A stretch of 64,000 bases of DNA from Patagioenas fasciata. Its lineage: Eukaryota; Chordata; Aves; Columbiformes; Columbidae. A program made the translations under genes and the position numbers. Shown here piece after piece: positions 59,664-64,000 of this stretch (the first letter of the stretch is position 1; each line of letters opens with the position of its first letter). The notes beneath the pieces were generated by a model that saw nothing but the letters and a program-made list of their open reading frames with translations, was not told the origin of the DNA and did no database searches. The stretch is from positions 27,967,501 through 28,031,500 of the forward strand of contig NC_092523.1 of the NCBI RefSeq assembly GCF_037038585.1, in the 5' to 3' direction.

Positions 59664-59806
59664 ATCACAGGATCACAGAATGGTTGAGGCTGGAAGGGAC
59701 CTCTGGAGGTCTTCTGGTCCAAGTCCTCTTAGTCAAGCAGGGCCAGTTACAACCAGTTGCCCAGGAGCATATTCAGACAGCTCCAAGGTTGTTGGAGATA
59801 CAAAAT
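59664..59806 (-). mobile_element. CR1 3'-end fragment (reverse)
   Basis: aatcacaggatcacagaatggttgaggctggaagggacctctggaggtc is the reverse complement of a CR1 3' end, continuing with the ccaggagcatattcagacagc segment. It lies head to head with the fragment at 59921. Confidence 0.9.
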
Positions 59807-59920
59807 CGCTAATAACAATTATCTCTTTACTTAAAGAAAGTAATCTATCCAATCATGGAGCTAAAATGTGTTCTATGAGGTAAGTGGCCATACACTTAAT
59901 GATTCTTTAAAGCAGTTAAT

Positions 59921-60153
59921 GGGCACAAACTGAAGCATAGGAGGTTCCGTTTAAACATGAAAAGAAACTTCTTTACTCTGAGGGTCCCAGAGCACTGGAA
60001 GAGGCTGCTCGGAGAAGCTTTGGAGTCTCCTTCTCTGGAGACATCCAAGACCCACCTGGACACATTCCTGTGCAATCTACTCTAGGTGAACCTGCTACTG
60101 CAGGTGGATTGGACTAGATGATCTCCAGGGGTCCCTTCCGACCCTAACCATTT
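59921..60153 (+). mobile_element. CR1 3'-end fragment (forward)
   Basis: The fragment reads tgaagcataggaggttccg, the aagaaacttctttactctgagggt block, then cactggaagaggctgctcgg, then ggattggactagatgatctcc and cccttccgaccctaacca. This is a CR1 ORF2 end and 3' UTR on the + strand, without terminal octamers. Confidence 0.92.
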
Positions 60154-62453
60154 GCCCAAAGCCTTGTCCAAATAATTATATTTTAAACTACATATGCACA
60201 TGAAAGATGAGCTATAAACTATCAGATTTAATCTAATACAACTCTCAGACACTGATTAAAGTCTACATATTTTAACATTGTTTTGCAGTTGCTCAAAATT
60301 ACTAAAACACTCTACCACATCTACTACAGCTTGTAATGTTATTTTTACTAAATTTTATTTGGTACAGTTATTTGCTGCTGTTCTTAAAATAAATGTAATC
60401 TGAAGAATTCACTATTTTGCTAAATCCTCTAAAGATTTAATAGAACACACTGCTGCCATGGACAATGTCAATATATTCACGGTAGGTTACGCATATTTTA
60501 CATTCTGGTGAGGGGGTCTAGAAATCCAGATGGAATTACTGAGTTCAAATACTTAATATTTGGCATGGTATTTGATTTACTCGATGCCATCTTTGCTCTT
60601 GGAGAAAACAGATTAGGTTAAATTCAGAAATTCAAATTTCTAATATGGGTAGGACAGAAATATCCGATTTTTTTTTGTTTGTTTGTTTCTGTGATGCTTT
60701 GAAGCAAGTAAGACATTAAATTAAACTTGCATTATTTCTGTTGCAGAGTTAGTTAGAAAATAATAAGAAAATATAATAATTCATGTGAGAACAAAAGATT
60801 ATTGGAGCTTGACTGCTCAGTTGTCAAATATTACTAAAGAACTTTGTACCAGAAAGAGAGAGTGAGGAAGTATTAGGAGAGACAAAAAGACAGGCAGCAA
60901 CAAGAGACTGGCCTTTCACTTACACAACTGTACACACAGTAGATGCCATGGCAGAGGAAAGAAGGAAAAGGAGCTCCCTGTTTTGGCACGGCCACCAAGA
61001 AAGGGAGCAGCAGCAGCAGAAGGTAGCAGAGCTTACTGCAGATTTTTATAAACAAATAACTTGGTAGAGCTGTGATTTTATGCTGATACTGTTAGACCTG
61101 AACAAGCAGACTTGATAAAATTCCCCTGTTCTCTGCTGGGTACAAGCTGCTGAAGTTTATCACTATTACATTTGTTATCTCATTCCAGTGCAGGAAAGAC
61201 AGACAAACTCTTCCACTACATTGCCATAGAGTAACAGAACAACTCCACTAGCTTCCGGTTTTGTCAAATTTCAGATCTGAGCAAACTGGGGGTTTATGAT
61301 CAACATTCCAACAAAACCAAAACAAAACTAAAAAAAAGTGGACTTCAGAGGATAGGAAAATGGTTTTCTACAATTAAACCTCAAGATGAATCTACAGTCC
61401 TCTATCATAAAGTTCTGAACCCACACAGTGTGCCCATCCATCAAGCAGCACAGCCTCTGCAGCACACGCTAGGATGTAATTAATCCTTGATCTGAGACAC
61501 AGATGGTGATTCCTACTCTGTTCTCTACCTGTGTTAGCAGGAACCTAATTGCCAGCGACATGCTTTACTCTATCTAAATCCGGGACACAGTCAAAGGCCC
61601 CTGAACAAAACTATTTGTCCTGAGATGAACAGGGAAACACAAGAACTGCTAAGAACACACACTACATAACAAGCAATAGCCATCACCAGTGCAAAGGCTT
61701 TCAGACAATGCTTGGAACTTGCACAGTCTTCTGTGCTGTTGCACCATGCATCACACAATATGTTAGGTTGTGCTGTGAAAAACTAGAGAAACAGATCATC
61801 TGTGGAATTAGACTTGACCAAAAGCCTGGAAAATCACTTGAATTTTGTGCAACAGGCAGAACAGAATTATCTTTAATGTTGCTTCAGAAACAATGCTTAT
61901 ACCTCCCAAATAGACAGACTGATAGTCTGTAAAATGTGTTACCGCTATCAGCTAAATTAACCCAAATTTAATCACTGTCATTGAATTATCTTCATTTTTT
62001 TCAGAATAATTTAGACCGAAGAATTAAAAATATCTAAAAGCTGTTAGAAGGACATTGCTTTTATATTTTAAACATTACCATATTACATAGCAATTGGGAA
62101 GTGTCATTTGGGAAAGCACCAGACACAGTGAGAAAAAATAGTTTGCAGAGCTTTACAGAAAATAAAAGTACCATATGCTGCCAGTCATTGTAATTCCGGG
62201 TCTAAAGTATTAAGAAGTCTCAACTTTGATATCTTATGTGCACCATTTTTCTCTAAGAATAAACAAGAGAACTATTAAATCAAAATCAAGTATCGCGATA
62301 AGTCATTATTAAAGAAATCTTCATAGCCACAGAACTATGTTCTGTGTTATATTGTGCACAGAATTTCTATATTCACAACTTCAATTTTCTGAAGGAGTAA
62401 AATGAAGTATTTCCCATTGGGAATAGCTGAAGAAAAGCACTGCTTAAAAAAAG

Positions 62454-62534
62454 TTGGGTTGGGTTTTTGTTGTTTTGTTGTTGGCTGTTTTTTGTTTTCA
62501 TTTTGGTTTGGGTTTTTGTTTGTTTGTTTGTTTT
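62454..62534 (+). repeat. G/T-rich low-complexity tract
   Basis: ttgggttgggtttttgttg, then ggtttgggtttttgtttgttt, ending in T4A6. Same type as the tracts at 30.8 and 55.2 kb. Confidence 0.85.
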
Positions 62535-64000
62535 AAAAAATAAAAAGTATTTTTTTCATCATTATTTGAGCTCTATGCAATATACAGTCTAATTTACCTG
62601 TACCCTTACTGCTGACTGAAGATAGCTTATTAAATACACTAATGTTATCAACCTCACATTCAGACTTTCTTGTCATTGTAAGTCAAATAAATGGTGTATA
62701 CAGGACATAACGGCTAACAGATGAAGTTTATGACTTTAGATCAGATTTCGCAGTTGCATGAAAACTCCAGTTTATCATTCAGTTTTCCACTTCACCATAC
62801 AGAAAATGTTACCCTCTGTGACATTTTCACCGAACCCCTATGCAATGTTAAGAGGAGAATGAAATAATTATATCAACTCAGTACTCCTTTTTGAAATTAG
62901 TTCTAGTGAATGGTTTATAAACTCTTTTTTGTATTGATCTTAAAAGCTAATTTACTGTGGTTTTGGCAGTGCTACTTCACAAAAACTTGGGGAATGGCGA
63001 AGAATATCAAGTTTCAGGTGACTGACAAAAATCAGGCATTAGGAAAAGGAAAGACAAACACTACTTCGGTTTTCTGAAGTGCTGCCAGGAAGATTTAGAA
63101 ACAAGTATTGAATCAGACTGAAGCTGTAGACTTCAGATTGGAACTGGAATTTCCCACTGCTCTTCACACAATCACCTGTCACTACAAAAAAGGATTTGTA
63201 GAAAAATTGATTTGTAGAATATCTTCCCCTGCTAGAAAAAGGATTTGTGAGATTTAAGGATTATTGGGTCTCATACGTTTCTTGAAGGTGATAGGATTGA
63301 TAACATCTGTTAGGAAGCCTCAGTGAAGAAGCAGGAAGGTGTAAGTTTCTATTCATGCTCATTTCATTTGAAAAAAGGAAGGAATCAACAGGTCTTGTGA
63401 TAATTTATTAACTTTTTCATTTTCCTAGCAGCAAGTATCATAGGAAAGTTAAGCAAATTTTATGTTAGGACTATGAGACTGAAATATTAAGAAGGAAAAC
63501 ATTATGAATGTTAAGACCATCAGTTTATTCTTAGGCAGTGTAGTTGTAAAAGCAGTAGCTATTTTTTGAAGGTATTCAATCTTATTAGGGTGTTATATAA
63601 ACCATAAAGGTAATATAATTATTATTTAGATATACTAAATTAGCTAGAGGAGTACAGGACTGTTGTGTAAGAATGACAGGGACTCCATTCAGTACAGGTG
63701 GTCTTGGATTCAGGGCCTTTGCTAGAACAGATGTCAAGCATTCCTACAGTGCAAGGCAATACGGACTAGGGCAAGTGCAGACACTGTAACCCAAGGTCTT
63801 TATCATCTTGGTTTTTTTGAGAAAGGAACTAAGAACAAGACACCTATACATACTGTATATGTAGTGGTAAAAGACAGAAAAGACACTTCTTAATCCTGTT
63901 TGGGGATCAGACACTGACAAAAGATATCCTTCTATACTATCAGGCTTGTCTTTTCCTAGCAGAAGACAGCTTTGGATATAAGAGCAGTTATATTTTGCAT

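Larger units (their letters stand above)
52605..64000 (-). other. Long CORIN intron (right edge open)
   Basis: I looked on the - strand for the preceding SRCR exon (expected motif like CADGW) and for LDL-receptor repeats (DCxDxSDE) and found neither, so this appears to be one intron running past the window. It contains CR1 remains (55411-55900, 59664-59806, 59921-60153), G/T tracts (55181-55292, 62454-62534) and an 18-T run (57509-57526). Confidence 0.7.

Noticed and set aside
52605..64000. Further CORIN exons (earlier SRCR and LDL-receptor repeats)
   Set aside because: I searched the - strand by eye for CADGW-like and DCxDxSDE-like coding motifs and saw none; a short divergent exon could still be missed.
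1..64000. CRISPR arrays, operons, tRNA/rRNA genes, LTR retroviruses
   Set aside because: No regularly spaced repeats, no tRNA or rRNA signatures and no LTR pairs were seen; the gene structure is plainly that of a vertebrate.

Overview
The window is vertebrate genomic DNA, most likely from a bird. It has long AT-rich introns with canonical GT-AG splice sites, several CR1 LINE fragments whose 3' ends carry the ATTCTGTG-like octamer typical of avian CR1, and moderate intron sizes. There are no operons, CRISPR arrays or other prokaryotic features. The species cannot be named from the sequence alone.

Two protein-coding genes converge tail to tail. From the left edge to 36011 the + strand carries the last 21 coding exons of ATP10D, a class 5 P4-ATPase (phospholipid/glucosylceramide flippase). 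When joined, these exons give one continuous frame of about 1269 residues, from TM1 to the stop. The first roughly 110 residues, the promoter and the 5' exons lie left of the window. From 52604 down to 42926 the - strand carries the last six coding exons of CORIN, the transmembrane serine protease that activates pro-atrial natriuretic peptide. They encode 312 residues: the end of the SRCR domain, the activation site, and a complete trypsin-like domain with its catalytic triad. The rest of CORIN lies beyond the right edge, and 52605-64000 looks like one long intron. The same ATP10D/CORIN convergent pair exists in mammals (human 4p12).

The interval between the two stop codons (36012-42925) should hold both 3' UTRs. 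It contains several AATAAA signals on each strand. Immediately after the ATP10D stop there is an unusual open, peptide-like stretch that may be a decayed or alternative C-terminal tail.

The introns hold mobile-element remains and simple repeats. The main one is a CR1 copy antisense to ATP10D (about 23808-25071) with an uninterrupted 379-codon reverse-transcriptase ORF, ending about 60 bp before an ATP10D exon. Others are shorter CR1 pieces at 7.6, 16.6-17.25, 30.2, 55.4, 59.7 and 59.9-60.15 kb, plus A/C- or G/T-rich tracts, homopolymers and small tandem duplications. I found no RNA gene, no other host gene and no novel multi-gene system. The most interesting leads are the ATP10D tail and the CR1 next to an exon.
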